Virus record (IMG/VR): IMGVR_UViG_3300036851_000339
Coordinates: 1-64,000 of that record
Strand: one strand, 5' to 3'
DNA length: 64,000 nt
Origin: a virus
The translations under genes and the position numbers were made by a program. Of the stretch, positions 8,411-18,494 are shown piece after piece. Position 1 is the first letter of the stretch, and every line of letters starts with the position of its first letter. The notes under the pieces were generated by a model. That model did no database searches. It saw only the letters and a list, made by a program, of their open reading frames with translations, and had not been told where the DNA came from.

Positions 8411-9616
8411 ATGTCCAACTTCCTGATCTACACCAATAAACTCCGTCAATGGGTTTCTTCTCTTGCGCCAGAGCAGGCAGAAGACTTCATCAATGACGCT
8501 TGGCGTGACATAAGAGAGGCCAATGATAGTTGGTCTTTCCTCTTAGGCACGGAGTATTGGCTTGCTCCAGGAAGTATTAACCTGACTAACATAGGAGTTA
8601 CTCAATTTAGTAACGTAGTAACATTAAATCATAGTGTTATCGTATCAATTGCTAACTTGAATAATCCTCCTATAACACAACGTCAACTCAGGTTTGGACT
8701 AAGTGGTGGACCTATATACGAAATAGCAGCCACTGATGTCCAGCAAGTGGGTGGAGGGACCATTAACTTAGGGACGGATGATCTAATCATCTTGAGTGGC
8801 CCCTTCGATCCATCTCACGTAAATAGGCTGATAGTGGTGGCGGGAGCAGGACCGGGGGGCTCTGATCTCAACACCACTATTCTTGCCTATGTGAGTCCTA
8901 CTCAAGTTCAGTTGGCTGTGAATGCCTCTACTAGTGTGGTAGCAGCGACCGTGACTTGGGGATCAACAATCACTCTTGCCAGAAACTTCAACGAGCAGAC
9001 GAACCTCAACGCTAATGCCCTGCTCTATAGGGTCTACTACTCTCCTCTCACTATAGACTTCCAGCGACTCGATCATCTGACGGACCCCATCACTGGATAT
9101 GAGTTTGGGTATGAGGTTTATTCGATTGATGATCTTGACAGAAAGGACCCTCAAAGATCTTCTGTCACTGAGCCATATGAGTTATACCTGCACCACTTCG
9201 ACTCTCTGACTGGCCTACCTGTCTATGAGTTGTGGCCGGGTCCAACTATTGAGAGAGCATATGTCGTTACTTTCTGGAAGTTGGGGATGCCCTTCTCCGC
9301 TGATAGCGACAGTTTACCTCCTCAGATCCCTGAAAAACTTCTCCTTCTAAGAGCAAGACTCCTCGCCTATGAGTGGGGAGAGGTGAATGATTCTGATCCA
9401 CGAAAGAGACAAAGCTACGCCAGCGCTAAAAACTATGTCAGGAACAAGTATTCCACTGAAGGCCAACCTGGAAGACCACTAGGCGAACTCGATCAGGCAA
9501 TGAGAAAAGATGAGAACATCTTGATCCAGGCGAGATTGAGACCAAGAAGACCCGGATCGGGATGGCCAGTTGATAGTAACTTCCTACAACGACACGCCTT
9601 CCCACAAGGATGGTAA
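8411..9616 (+). CDS. Head-tail connector / adaptor-type protein
   Basis: 401 residues. The N-terminus (residues 1-45) is a helical segment of the kind found in podoviral adaptor proteins (AEDFINDAWRDIREAND), the middle is beta-rich, and the C-terminal 80 residues are again helical with many Arg. The second adaptor-like gene at 12445 shares this layout (short helical start, long beta middle, helical end with ...WY/WR motifs). It would form the ring below the portal. Assigned from architecture and position. Confidence 0.5.
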   Translation: MSNFLIYTNKLRQWVSSLAPEQAEDFINDAWRDIREANDSWSFLLGTEYWLAPGSINLTNIGVTQFSNVVTLNHSVIVSIANLNNPPITQRQLRFGLSGGPIYEIAATDVQQVGGGTINLGTDDLIILSGPFDPSHVNRLIVVAGAGPGGSDLNTTILAYVSPTQVQLAVNASTSVVAATVTWGSTITLARNFNEQTNLNANALLYRVYYSPLTIDFQRLDHLTDPITGYEFGYEVYSIDDLDRKDPQRSSVTEPYELYLHHFDSLTGLPVYELWPGPTIERAYVVTFWKLGMPFSADSDSLPPQIPEKLLLLRARLLAYEWGEVNDSDPRKRQSYASAKNYVRNKYSTEGQPGRPLGELDQAMRKDENILIQARLRPRRPGSGWPVDSNFLQRHAFPQGW

Positions 9617-9647
9617 GAGTAACAAAAGTAACATAAGGAGTAACAAA

Positions 9648-10040
9648 ATGCCTAAAGGAAATGAATACGCATATGGAGCGGGACCTGGTGGAGGCACTGG
9701 TAATATGCATGGTCAGATAGCCTCTCCATTGCAACTCTGCAAACATGACATAACAGCAAATAGTGGAAGTGGGCAGAAGGGTGGTGAGCCTAATGGTCCC
9801 TTTGGGTCCTATAGCCAATCATCGAGTCCTCTTCCCATCACCACGAGAGATAGTCTTCCTGGAGCTCCTCAACAGGGCTTTGGGAATCTAGGTGGAGCTC
9901 AGGCGAGAGTGGTTACGCCAATGGACACTGCTCCAACTCTTCCAGGTGTGACTGGACAATCGAGTGGGACTGGTTCGACAGGTGGTGGAAAGATCAGCTC
10001 TCCATTCAGCTCGCCCTGGGGTGAATCAGTTGGTGGCTAA
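9648..10040 (+). CDS. Gly/Ser/Pro-rich hypothetical virion protein
   Basis: 130 residues from the ATG at 9648, chosen because AAGGAG stands right before it; an upstream ATG at 9570 lies inside the preceding gene and lacks a ribosome binding site. Low complexity, with Gly, Ser, Pro and Thr making up most of it, likely disordered. Lies between the adaptor and tail-fibre genes. Function unknown. Confidence 0.55.
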   Translation: MPKGNEYAYGAGPGGGTGNMHGQIASPLQLCKHDITANSGSGQKGGEPNGPFGSYSQSSSPLPITTRDSLPGAPQQGFGNLGGAQARVVTPMDTAPTLPGVTGQSSGTGSTGGGKISSPFSSPWGESVGG

Positions 10041-10050
10041 GAGGTAGACG

Positions 10051-11667
10051 ATGGCTAGAGGTAGGATTTCAGGATGGGTAGAACAGGGTGGTAATGAAGT
10101 CACAACAGATGGCCGTGACTCAACCACCCTCGTTCAAAAATCATTCCCAGGCGCAACAGTTACAGTCTTCAATGCTGGAACTGTTGTCCTGGCTACTATC
10201 TTCTCAACAGAGGGTGGTGTTCCTCTAGCCAATCCCTTTATAGCTGATGATGATGGATTCTGGGGATTCTGGACTGATGTCGGCAGATATGATGTTCAGT
10301 TCAGTGGGGCTGGCATCGAGACTCCATTTACGATCTTCGCTCTGGAAGCTGTTCTCTCTGGTGAGGGAATAGTTGATCCTGGAACGAATGGATATCTTGT
10401 TAGAACCGCTGTCAACACCGCAGTCACTCGAACCCTCACTGGAACCGCTAATAGAATAGTCATCGTTAATGGGGATGGGCAAGGTGGGAACTCGGTCTTT
10501 GACATAGGCTCGACTGTTGCTACGAGTGGGAATAACTTGAGTTTCTTCTCTGCCACGACCTCAGCACAACTGGCGGCAGTCATAACAAATGAGACTGGGA
10601 CTGGAGTGTTGGTCTTCAATGTGTCTCCTGCTCTCACGACTCCTGCCATAACAGGTGGAACTCATATTGCCATCACTTCCCTTGGGATAAGATCAACTGG
10701 AACTGGAGCCTTCGATCTCACTTTTGCCAATACTGAGAACCTGACTGCGGGGAGAACACTCACATTCACACTGAATAATGTTAATAGAACTATCAGTCTA
10801 AATGGCAATCTAACAACCGCCAACTCATTCACGACCGCTGGAAACAATGCCCTCACATTGACTACTACAGCCGGAACGAATGTCACCCTTCCAGTTACGG
10901 GAACTCTAGCGACTTTAGCTGGAACAGAGACTCTCACAAATAAAACTCTCACAAGTCCAAGAGTGGGAACAGCTATTCTCGACACGAATGGAAATGAGAT
11001 AGTAAGAACTCCAGCTACTGGATCTGCGGTTAATGATGTTACTGTAACTAACGCTATTACAGGTGGAACTCCATCTATAAGCGCTAGTGGTGATGATCCT
11101 AATGTCAATCTTAGAGTCGCTGGCAAGGGAACAGGCAGAGTCATAATTCCAGGTTATGCTTATGCTTTAGATGTCACTAGCAATGTTGTTGGGAATGTTA
11201 CAGGTGGGCTTGACGCTCTTAATTCATTCACCATTGTTGCTGATACTCTTGCGGCTAATAATGATTTTATAGAGTTTGCATATGGTGGGCGGTTTGCCAC
11301 TAACGACAATCAAAAACGAATAGTGCTTACAATTGATGGTCAGACTATATATGATAGTAGCCTTTTTGATTTTGATGGAGTAGGAGCAGCAAATCAATGG
11401 TCCCTTTATGGTAATATAATAAGAATTTCAGCTACTTCTGTAATCATAAGTGGTACTATCATGTTAGGTGAACTTTTTGTAGATGGCACCCCAAGTCTTG
11501 GTGGAAATGCCCTAATTAGAGGACTAAATGTTACACTGACTGTATCTAATTTGGATACTCTTCCGGTTATACTATTGCTGTCCGCAGAATCGGCAGGTCC
11601 TCCAGGACCAGTAGATAATGATATAACTAAGACTAACTCTGTAATTAAGGTTACGCAAAGAACATAA
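10051..11667 (+). CDS. Tail fibre / spike-like protein
   Basis: 538 residues. Residues 1-100 resemble an anchoring head domain. Residues 100-350 are repetitive beta structure rich in Thr, Gly and Asn and include the motif TETLTNKTLTSPRVGTA that is common in the shafts of tail fibres. The C-terminal part (about 365-538) is a separate beta domain and could bind receptor. Receptor binding at the host surface is the expected role. No intramolecular chaperone domain was recognised. Confidence 0.7.
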   Translation: MARGRISGWVEQGGNEVTTDGRDSTTLVQKSFPGATVTVFNAGTVVLATIFSTEGGVPLANPFIADDDGFWGFWTDVGRYDVQFSGAGIETPFTIFALEAVLSGEGIVDPGTNGYLVRTAVNTAVTRTLTGTANRIVIVNGDGQGGNSVFDIGSTVATSGNNLSFFSATTSAQLAAVITNETGTGVLVFNVSPALTTPAITGGTHIAITSLGIRSTGTGAFDLTFANTENLTAGRTLTFTLNNVNRTISLNGNLTTANSFTTAGNNALTLTTTAGTNVTLPVTGTLATLAGTETLTNKTLTSPRVGTAILDTNGNEIVRTPATGSAVNDVTVTNAITGGTPSISASGDDPNVNLRVAGKGTGRVIIPGYAYALDVTSNVVGNVTGGLDALNSFTIVADTLAANNDFIEFAYGGRFATNDNQKRIVLTIDGQTIYDSSLFDFDGVGAANQWSLYGNIIRISATSVIISGTIMLGELFVDGTPSLGGNALIRGLNVTLTVSNLDTLPVILLLSAESAGPPGPVDNDITKTNSVIKVTQRT

Positions 11668-11688
11668 CTTCCCCCTGAAAGGGTGGAC

Positions 11689-11919
11689 ATGAGTGTAAGG
11701 TCAATGATGGAACATAATAAAGACACGACAGCATGGGGAGGTGTAAGTGCAATGTTGGCTATTATGGGATCTGACATATTAAATGCGATCATGATCCCGA
11801 TGGCTGGATGGCTTGCTGTTTATTTACTTAAGAAGGCAGTTTTATACCTAGAAGGAATAGCTAAAAACTGGTGGAATAATAGGAAGACTAAAATAACAAC
11901 CAGTAACGAGAAGGAGTAA
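11689..11919 (+). CDS. Putative holin
   Basis: 76 residues from the ATG at 11689 (AAAGGG upstream); a GTG two codons earlier is possible. Charged N-terminus, two hydrophobic segments (about 13-32 and 34-50 in the ATG version) and a basic then acidic C-terminal tail: the layout of class II holins, which open the inner membrane for lysis. The endolysin is 19 kb away, so the assignment is by topology only; a small membrane structural protein is an alternative. Confidence 0.5.
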   Translation: MSVRSMMEHNKDTTAWGGVSAMLAIMGSDILNAIMIPMAGWLAVYLLKKAVLYLEGIAKNWWNNRKTKITTSNEKE

Positions 11920-11920
11920 C

Positions 11921-12433
11921 ATGAAGAGAGTATTTATATTTTTGGTTATGGCCCTGGCATCGACAGCGGTCTTTGCACAAGAGCAGAAATTCAAGGTAGG
12001 AGTGTTCGCCACGGCTAGCGAGATCCGAAGTCTATTCCCTGACAGCTTTGGGGCTGAAGCCACGAACTACAATCCCAACATTTCAGCGGAGTTGATGGGA
12101 ACTATTGCCAAAGCAGGTGATTTTAGGTTCTCCAGTGGCATCAACTATCGCCGAAACTTCAGCACGGATACTGACACCTATTTCCTGGCTGGTCAGATCT
12201 CTTATCACAAGAGCGTCTTTGAACCATTCGCCAGATTCAACGCGGGTGTGGATAGGATCAAGATTGGTGAGACCTCGACCAGGACAACCTTCTCACGAGA
12301 GATACTTCTAGGAGCTGATCTCAACTTCGGGAAGATCTATTTTCGTCCTGTCGCTGTTGGATTCAAAAGAACTGGTGAGTTCCTTGCTCCTGCTGAGAGG
12401 ACTTTTCAATCGGGTTTAGGGTTTAATTTCTAG
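11921..12433 (+). CDS. Secreted outer-membrane beta-barrel-like protein
   Basis: 170 residues. A clear signal peptide: Lys-Arg, a hydrophobic core, then a cleavage site after VFA (about residue 19). The mature part alternates polar and hydrophobic residues with aromatic ends and finishes in GLGFNF; a terminal Phe is the recognition signal for outer-membrane assembly by Bam. The gene lies between a holin-like gene and an adaptor gene, only 1 nt after the former, so it is made late. Such a protein could mask or alter the receptor (superinfection exclusion). This role is inferred. It is the main sign of a Gram-negative host. Confidence 0.65.
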   Translation: MKRVFIFLVMALASTAVFAQEQKFKVGVFATASEIRSLFPDSFGAEATNYNPNISAELMGTIAKAGDFRFSSGINYRRNFSTDTDTYFLAGQISYHKSVFEPFARFNAGVDRIKIGETSTRTTFSREILLGADLNFGKIYFRPVAVGFKRTGEFLAPAERTFQSGLGFNF

Positions 12434-12444
12434 AATGATAAATC

Positions 12445-13821
12445 ATGGCCTACAATTCCGTTACATTCTCAGAGGCCAAGCAACGTTTGGCGAACGAGTT
12501 GGGTGATCCCAACAAAGTTTTCTGGACCGATCAGGAACTTGGTCGGTACATTATAGAAGCTCTGCGTTTCTGGGGATTGTCGGCTCAATACTTTCGAGAG
12601 ACTGCTCAGTTAAAGACTATCGCTGGGCAGTCTTTCTATCATGTAGAGACAGATCTTTTTGACGGAACTGGCACAACACTTCTTCAAGGACTCACAGTCA
12701 CTGATCGAGAGCTGATCAATGACATGAATTATGCTCTGATGGAGCCGCAGATCTCTAACTGGCCTGGAGGTTGGGTTGGGACCGAGATGTTCTCCCTCAA
12801 TGAGATTACTCAAACTGTTCAAGAGTCAAGAGACGAGTTCCTCAAACTCACAGCCTGCATCGCTAGTGGGTATGACCTCATTACCACCCAATCAAGAGTC
12901 ACTCTCCCCTCTAACCACATCAGGATATTAAGAGCTGATATCAATGAGCAGGGATCGAATGGGCCTCTGCCTATGTGGGTTGTTGACCAGGTTCAACTTC
13001 AGACGACCACCAGATCCGCAATCGTTCCAGGTGGAGGAAGACCAAAAGCCTATGCCATCTCTTACTCTCCCCAACTAACGCTGGATCTCTGGCCGAAACC
13101 TTCAGTGAGTTCGACCTTGAATATTCAGGGGATCTTGACAGGAGCGACACTTGATCCAGTCAACACCTCCACTGTTCTTCTTGTACCAGATGACGCTTCC
13201 GTGATCCTAAAATATCGAAGCCTCATAGATCTCTTCTCCGGTGATGGTCTCGCTAGATGTCCGGCGATGGCTCAATATTGTGAGCAAAGATATATGGATG
13301 GACTGGAAGCAATGGCCAACTACCTCTCCATTATGTGGGTGGATGATGGGAGAAGAACACCAGTCACATCAGTAGCACAGTTCGATCAAGTTAGACCAGA
13401 GTGGAGAAGAGGAACACCTGGAGCTCCCAAGAGTGTGGCTCAATTGAATTGGAACACCATCGCCGTGAGACCTGTTCCAGACAAGCAGTACACGCTGACA
13501 TTTGAGAGTGTGAGAAAAGCCATTCTCCCTACCTCCGATGCCGACTTCATTCAGGTCGGAAGAGAATCAATGCCTGCCATCTATGATTATGCCCAACATG
13601 TAGCTCTGGTGAAAAGTCAAGGGCAAGAGTTCGAGGTGAGTATGGCTAGATACGCATCGGCTAAGCAGATGGCTCAAGAATATCGCCTACAGTTGGCCTC
13701 TCAGAGCTATCTTTATCAAGCCACTCAACTCCCCTCTCTCCAAGAGCGCTGGTATAGGCCCATTCGGAAAGCATCAGGTGTTCAGGCGTCTAGCGAAGAT
13801 CGCCAACAGGTGGAGGCTTAA
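12445..13821 (+). CDS. Tail/adaptor-type structural protein
   Basis: 458 residues with a helical N-terminus (SFSEAKQRLANELGDPN-like, residues 8-25), beta-rich centre, and a helical C-terminal region around residues 390-440. The layout resembles the 401-residue gene at 8411, so both may be connector proteins. Its stop is followed immediately by the ATG of the giant tail gene (no gap), which suggests stoichiometric coupling. Confidence 0.5.
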   Translation: MAYNSVTFSEAKQRLANELGDPNKVFWTDQELGRYIIEALRFWGLSAQYFRETAQLKTIAGQSFYHVETDLFDGTGTTLLQGLTVTDRELINDMNYALMEPQISNWPGGWVGTEMFSLNEITQTVQESRDEFLKLTACIASGYDLITTQSRVTLPSNHIRILRADINEQGSNGPLPMWVVDQVQLQTTTRSAIVPGGGRPKAYAISYSPQLTLDLWPKPSVSSTLNIQGILTGATLDPVNTSTVLLVPDDASVILKYRSLIDLFSGDGLARCPAMAQYCEQRYMDGLEAMANYLSIMWVDDGRRTPVTSVAQFDQVRPEWRRGTPGAPKSVAQLNWNTIAVRPVPDKQYTLTFESVRKAILPTSDADFIQVGRESMPAIYDYAQHVALVKSQGQEFEVSMARYASAKQMAQEYRLQLASQSYLYQATQLPSLQERWYRPIRKASGVQASSEDRQQVEA

Positions 13822-16800
13822 ATGGCTGAGTACAATGGAAAACCCCAAATCCTCACCAAAAGAGGGATGAACGTCACACTTCCAGGAGATAGGCTGACTC
13901 AGGAATGGTTCCAGTATCTCGAAAACATGAGAAGCTACCTCATCGGGGAGTGGAGACAGAGACCAGGAACGGAACAGTTATTCGATGTTGATGAGTCTAT
14001 CTATCACATTACTAGACTCAATAATAACAACAGCGGAACCTTTAGAAGGTTTGTTGGTACGACTAATGGAAATGTTTATGTAGATAATGCCGCTCATAAC
14101 AGCGCATCAATAGCCGACTCTGGCTATGGGGGCAAGGAGTACAGCTCTGTCATATCTAGACCTGATAGATCAACAGAGCCATACCTATTTATAGGTAGTG
14201 ATCTTAGGAATGGGAAGTTCGATACAGTTGGCGCTCGTACTGAGTGGGGCCTATCTGCTCCTATACAACCTTTGGAGGCTAATTTTCTTGGGGCTAACTA
14301 CAAAATAGCCTCTCATCTTTATTTTCCGCCTGGAGCTGTCGTTTTTGAGGGGACAACAACCTATACTCCAAGTTCTGGAGCAATAGGCACATCGTCCAGA
14401 ACTTCCAACATATTTCCACTGACTGCGTTCTATGATAATGGAGGAATCAATACTCCTCCAGGCATGGCCTCTATCACTTTGACCTCTCAAGTCTTCCCTC
14501 CCTGGACTGATCAGTTGCAGCCGGGGATGTTCATTGATTTTGTCTTTAGATTTGGTGGGCCTCCCGCAAGTCAAGTCTACTTTGGCCGCACTATTGTAGA
14601 GGAAGTTATCTTCCCTATAGCTAATACTGCTATAACTGCTATAGCTTATGATACTGGATCTACGGGACCATGCAGTATAACTCTGCAATCTCCCACTGAG
14701 GGATTGAAGAGGAACTGTCTGGTTAATGTTAATGGACAAACTACTAGAGTCCTTTCAGTTACTAGAGATCAAGATGGTATTCCATCCTTTAGGTGTGATC
14801 TTCCATTTACGGCTATAGTGGGTATGCCTGTGACTGGAGTGTACTGCTTCAGGGCTTATATAGATACTACTTGGATTGTCGGAAGCGCCCCTCTTACTAC
14901 CTATGCCACTTCCGGCGTATGGGACTGGACAGGCATTACGGCTGGTCTTCAGACTGCTACAGCCACTAGAAGCGATTTCAATTTAGCTGTAACAGAAGTA
15001 CCTCAAGGAGGAATCAACGAAATAAGATCCTTTCAGGCGGATGATATATTTCATATATCTATCAATGCTAATTATGGGGCAGTATCTGAGATACAAGTTC
15101 AGTTCGATGTAAATGATGGAACATTTACCCAGAACTATTATTTTCTAGCTATTCGTCCACCTGATCTGTTTGGGTCATACATCCAGAACCAAGTGGCGAT
15201 CATGTCTCAACAGAACCAAGTTACGATAGATCAGTTGGATAAATTTGTTCAAGATGAACTATTAAGAGCTGAGAAAATATATCCTCCACAGGATTACGAA
15301 GCTATAGGAGATATAGCTAGACAATTTCTTGATACTGTCAACATTGATGCTAGCACTGGACTAGTTGTGGGTAGTGGATCTGGAACTGTATCTGTGACCA
15401 ACAACTCCGGTACTGGTCAATGGGCTGAGATCTTTGTTCCAATAGGCCAATTCCAAAGAGTGGGAACTGGTATATTTGATTGGTCGAATGTTCAGGCTGT
15501 TAGAGTAACTGTCAATGCTACTACTACTACAAGTATCTCATTTGGTAGCCTCTACATCAGAGGAACCTATGGGCCTAACTCCAAAGATATTCCCCCTTAT
15601 ACTTATACTTACAGAGCTAGAAATACTCTGACTGGAGCTAGATCTAACCCATCTCCTCCTACTCGTTATACAACTGACATATATAGGGGATTGGTTGAGT
15701 TGACCATTCCACCCTATCCTGATCCACAAGCTGATGTTATAGATATATTCCGACAGGGAGGTGTTCTAACTACACCTCAACTAACAGCTACGATTCCATC
15801 TTCACAGGCCAGCGTCTTTGATATCTTGCCTGACTCTATAGCTATTCGTAACCCAACCATCGAGGTGGATAGATTCAAGCCTTGGATCTCTTCAGATTTC
15901 CCTCTCCAAGGAGTCTGCAACACAGCGGGGACCAGCGTTCTTCGCCAGAGTGGAGATGTATTCGATACTAGATGGATTCGTGGGACACAGATAATCATCG
16001 GAGATAGGGTTTATAGTATCTATACCAATCCAGCATCGACTGATTTTCTAACGCTGAATGAGTCTGCTGGAGCGCAAACCAATGTTCCCTTCTATGTTCC
16101 AGAGCCGATACTGGATGGGCAGACTTATCTTGCAGTCTTTGGTCCTTATGCTGGAGCCACTGGGGAGTTCATCTTCGCTGTAGGAGATCCTCGAAATCCT
16201 GGATATATATACTGGACTAATGGGAATGATATTGAGTCAACCTCTGATGTGAACTCCCTCGAACTCTGTAACCCCTCAGAGACCCTCATGAATGGATGTG
16301 TCCTTGATGGAATCGTCTACTGCTTCTCCGATAAGAGAGCTTGGAGAATCTTGCCATCATTCACTGGAGGACAGACTGGAGGGGGATCGGACTTCTACCC
16401 ACAGGAAACAGCAATAGGGAAAGGGCTTTGCTCAAGGTGGGGGCTTGCTGTTGGGGATGCGATCTACTTCGTCTCTTATGATGGAGTTTATAGATCGAGA
16501 GGAGATGCGATAGAGAGTTTGACTGATGAGAGCCTTGCTCCCTTATTCAGAAGAGATGGAGTCAATACCTCATTCCAGGTTCCAGTTTCTCCACTCGACC
16601 TCACCCAGCCTGATGAGATCTCCCTGATCTATTCCTATGATGGGCTCTATCTCCACTTCCTGGGAATAGATGGCGTTAGGTATGTTGGGTATATGTCTTT
16701 CCTCACTGGTGGATGGACCTTCGACACCATCATAGGAGACGCAATCATCAGGTCATCGAGAGAGATTCAGTCAACTACTCAAGATATTGTCCTGGTGGGG

Positions 16801-17817
16801 ACTGAGAGTGGGAGGGTTCTTCAGAGATCAACCTCAGCTCTCACCGATGCAGGAACTCCAATCAGTTGCAGAGTGTGGGATCGAGAAGAGATATGGGATT
16901 CTCTGAGAGCCACTAAGCAGGTTGGGGATACGATGGTGGATGTTGATCCTGCGAATGCTACCATCACTCCTACTTTGAGGTATGATAATAATACCTCTAA
17001 TGACGTACTGAGTAATATAACTGGAAATGGGAGGGATCAGTTTGTCAGAGATATCAATAACGGAGCTGGAAGAGTTGTACGAGGGGCAGCACTGGATCTG
17101 GCCTGGACTGATGGATCAACAGGAATTCCAAAGGTATATGCTTGGGAACCCTCAGCTCTCATCAAGCCTGAAGAGACTATCAATAGAGCCTCAGATTGGG
17201 ATGCGGGTGGGTATACTGGTACGAAGTGGCTGCAAGGATTCCGTCTTAGGGGGGATACTGCCGGATTAGCTAAGTCGTTCCAGGTGGAGATAGATGGTGG
17301 GGTCTTTGTTGAGAGTTTCACTTTCACCGCTAATGGAGAACAGGTCCAAACATTCTGGCTCAACACTCCAGTCGTCTGCCATGAGATGAGACTTCTAGGG
17401 ACCGATTCGGATTCCTGGAGATTCATGGGAGTGGAATGGATCTTCGAGCCTGAACCTGAGATGGCCGCTGTATGGGAGACTCAGGTGACGAATTTGGATC
17501 TGCCCTTCTTCTCACATATCCGGGAGATGATGATAGCTCATCGTTCTACTACTGATATAACGATGACTGTCACGACTGATGGAGTTAGTAATACATATAC
17601 TATCACTAATGGAAGTGGTGAGAGAGTTAGAACCTATCTACCACTTCTGGCCATTAAGGCGAAGTACCACAAGTTTCGATTTACCTCATCTCAGCCTTTT
17701 GGATTATGGATTGTAGATCTGGAGACTAAGGCGGGTAATTGGGGAAGGGTTGAGGCGTATGCTACAATAAAGCCTTTTGGAGATATATCTAGGAGTAATG
17801 GTGGAGCAAGAATCTAA
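13822..17817 (+). CDS. Large tail nozzle / tail tubular-type protein
   Basis: 1331 residues, overwhelmingly beta. The N-terminal 60 residues contain a segment with Trp-Phe-Gln-Tyr and an Arg-Pro-Gly motif that starts many podoviral nozzle proteins. Residues 770-960 carry repeated Gly-Asp-Pro and Trp-Thr-Asn motifs typical of beta-propeller blades around the tail tube. The protein is larger than usual nozzles (about 750-1000 aa), with additional beta domains at the C-terminus (1050-1331). It would form the distal tail. Its stop overlaps the next start (TAATG). Confidence 0.6.
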   Translation: MAEYNGKPQILTKRGMNVTLPGDRLTQEWFQYLENMRSYLIGEWRQRPGTEQLFDVDESIYHITRLNNNNSGTFRRFVGTTNGNVYVDNAAHNSASIADSGYGGKEYSSVISRPDRSTEPYLFIGSDLRNGKFDTVGARTEWGLSAPIQPLEANFLGANYKIASHLYFPPGAVVFEGTTTYTPSSGAIGTSSRTSNIFPLTAFYDNGGINTPPGMASITLTSQVFPPWTDQLQPGMFIDFVFRFGGPPASQVYFGRTIVEEVIFPIANTAITAIAYDTGSTGPCSITLQSPTEGLKRNCLVNVNGQTTRVLSVTRDQDGIPSFRCDLPFTAIVGMPVTGVYCFRAYIDTTWIVGSAPLTTYATSGVWDWTGITAGLQTATATRSDFNLAVTEVPQGGINEIRSFQADDIFHISINANYGAVSEIQVQFDVNDGTFTQNYYFLAIRPPDLFGSYIQNQVAIMSQQNQVTIDQLDKFVQDELLRAEKIYPPQDYEAIGDIARQFLDTVNIDASTGLVVGSGSGTVSVTNNSGTGQWAEIFVPIGQFQRVGTGIFDWSNVQAVRVTVNATTTTSISFGSLYIRGTYGPNSKDIPPYTYTYRARNTLTGARSNPSPPTRYTTDIYRGLVELTIPPYPDPQADVIDIFRQGGVLTTPQLTATIPSSQASVFDILPDSIAIRNPTIEVDRFKPWISSDFPLQGVCNTAGTSVLRQSGDVFDTRWIRGTQIIIGDRVYSIYTNPASTDFLTLNESAGAQTNVPFYVPEPILDGQTYLAVFGPYAGATGEFIFAVGDPRNPGYIYWTNGNDIESTSDVNSLELCNPSETLMNGCVLDGIVYCFSDKRAWRILPSFTGGQTGGGSDFYPQETAIGKGLCSRWGLAVGDAIYFVSYDGVYRSRGDAIESLTDESLAPLFRRDGVNTSFQVPVSPLDLTQPDEISLIYSYDGLYLHFLGIDGVRYVGYMSFLTGGWTFDTIIGDAIIRSSREIQSTTQDIVLVGTESGRVLQRSTSALTDAGTPISCRVWDREEIWDSLRATKQVGDTMVDVDPANATITPTLRYDNNTSNDVLSNITGNGRDQFVRDINNGAGRVVRGAALDLAWTDGSTGIPKVYAWEPSALIKPEETINRASDWDAGGYTGTKWLQGFRLRGDTAGLAKSFQVEIDGGVFVESFTFTANGEQVQTFWLNTPVVCHEMRLLGTDSDSWRFMGVEWIFEPEPEMAAVWETQVTNLDLPFFSHIREMMIAHRSTTDITMTVTTDGVSNTYTITNGSGERVRTYLPLLAIKAKYHKFRFTSSQPFGLWIVDLETKAGNWGRVEAYATIKPFGDISRSNGGARI

Positions 17818-18485
17818 TGGCCACAGAGTTCATATCCCAGAGCACAGTCAACTATGCTACTAGAACCAATACTCTAATACCTGCTCCCATCAATATTCAA
17901 GATGGCGATCAGTTGGGGATGATCTTTGTTATATTTAGTAACTCTCCCGCCGCTCCAACTCCCACCTTCCCTACTGGGTTTAACTCTGTGGGAGGTGTGT
18001 ATCCTCTGATATTGTTAGGAGATGATCTTGCTGTCCATGCTGTTACTAAAGAGGCTGCTTCCGAGGTTGGAGATTATGAGGTAGTACACACAGAAGCCAA
18101 CACGACAGTCTTTATGGTAGTTGTGAGAGGGTCTTCTGGGTTGGGAGCTATAAGTGGAATCATTTCAGCGACTGAGGTAGTTGATATAGATAGTGTAACA
18201 ACTATCAATAATGAATCGTTTGTTTTGTTATTCGCTCAGTCGAGTAACTTCCTAGGAGCTGTCACTCCTCCAGGCGCGCCACCTACATTTGATGAGAGAT
18301 TTGATTCTGCATTGAGCATACTCTATGCGGCTACTGGAATAATGGCCACGGCTGGAGCTACTGGAAATAAGATAATGACTATGACTGAGGGTCCTTCATC
18401 TGGAGGGATGATAGTTTTTGAAGCTGCAATTGCCCCTCCATCAGGTGGAGGTGGTGTGGGATATAGATTCGATGATTGGTATTAA
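17817..18485 (+). CDS. Tail-associated hypothetical protein
   Basis: 222 residues, beta-rich with many Pro, Thr and Val, ending in a Gly-rich stretch and an aromatic tail. The ATG overlaps the stop of the nozzle gene by one base, so the two are translationally coupled. Probably a minor tail or fibre-attachment protein. No family recognised. Confidence 0.55.
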   Translation: MATEFISQSTVNYATRTNTLIPAPINIQDGDQLGMIFVIFSNSPAAPTPTFPTGFNSVGGVYPLILLGDDLAVHAVTKEAASEVGDYEVVHTEANTTVFMVVVRGSSGLGAISGIISATEVVDIDSVTTINNESFVLLFAQSSNFLGAVTPPGAPPTFDERFDSALSILYAATGIMATAGATGNKIMTMTEGPSSGGMIVFEAAIAPPSGGGGVGYRFDDWY

Positions 18486-18494
18486 AGGAGAAAT

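Noticed and set aside
10296-11144. Long antisense frames opposite the tail fibre gene
   Set aside because: Val/Pro/Thr-rich shadows caused by repetitive Thr/Gly codons of the fibre; no start signals.
14251-14739. 162-codon antisense frame opposite the nozzle gene
   Set aside because: Ser/Arg/Ile-rich shadow without ribosome binding site, within a continuous plus-strand gene.
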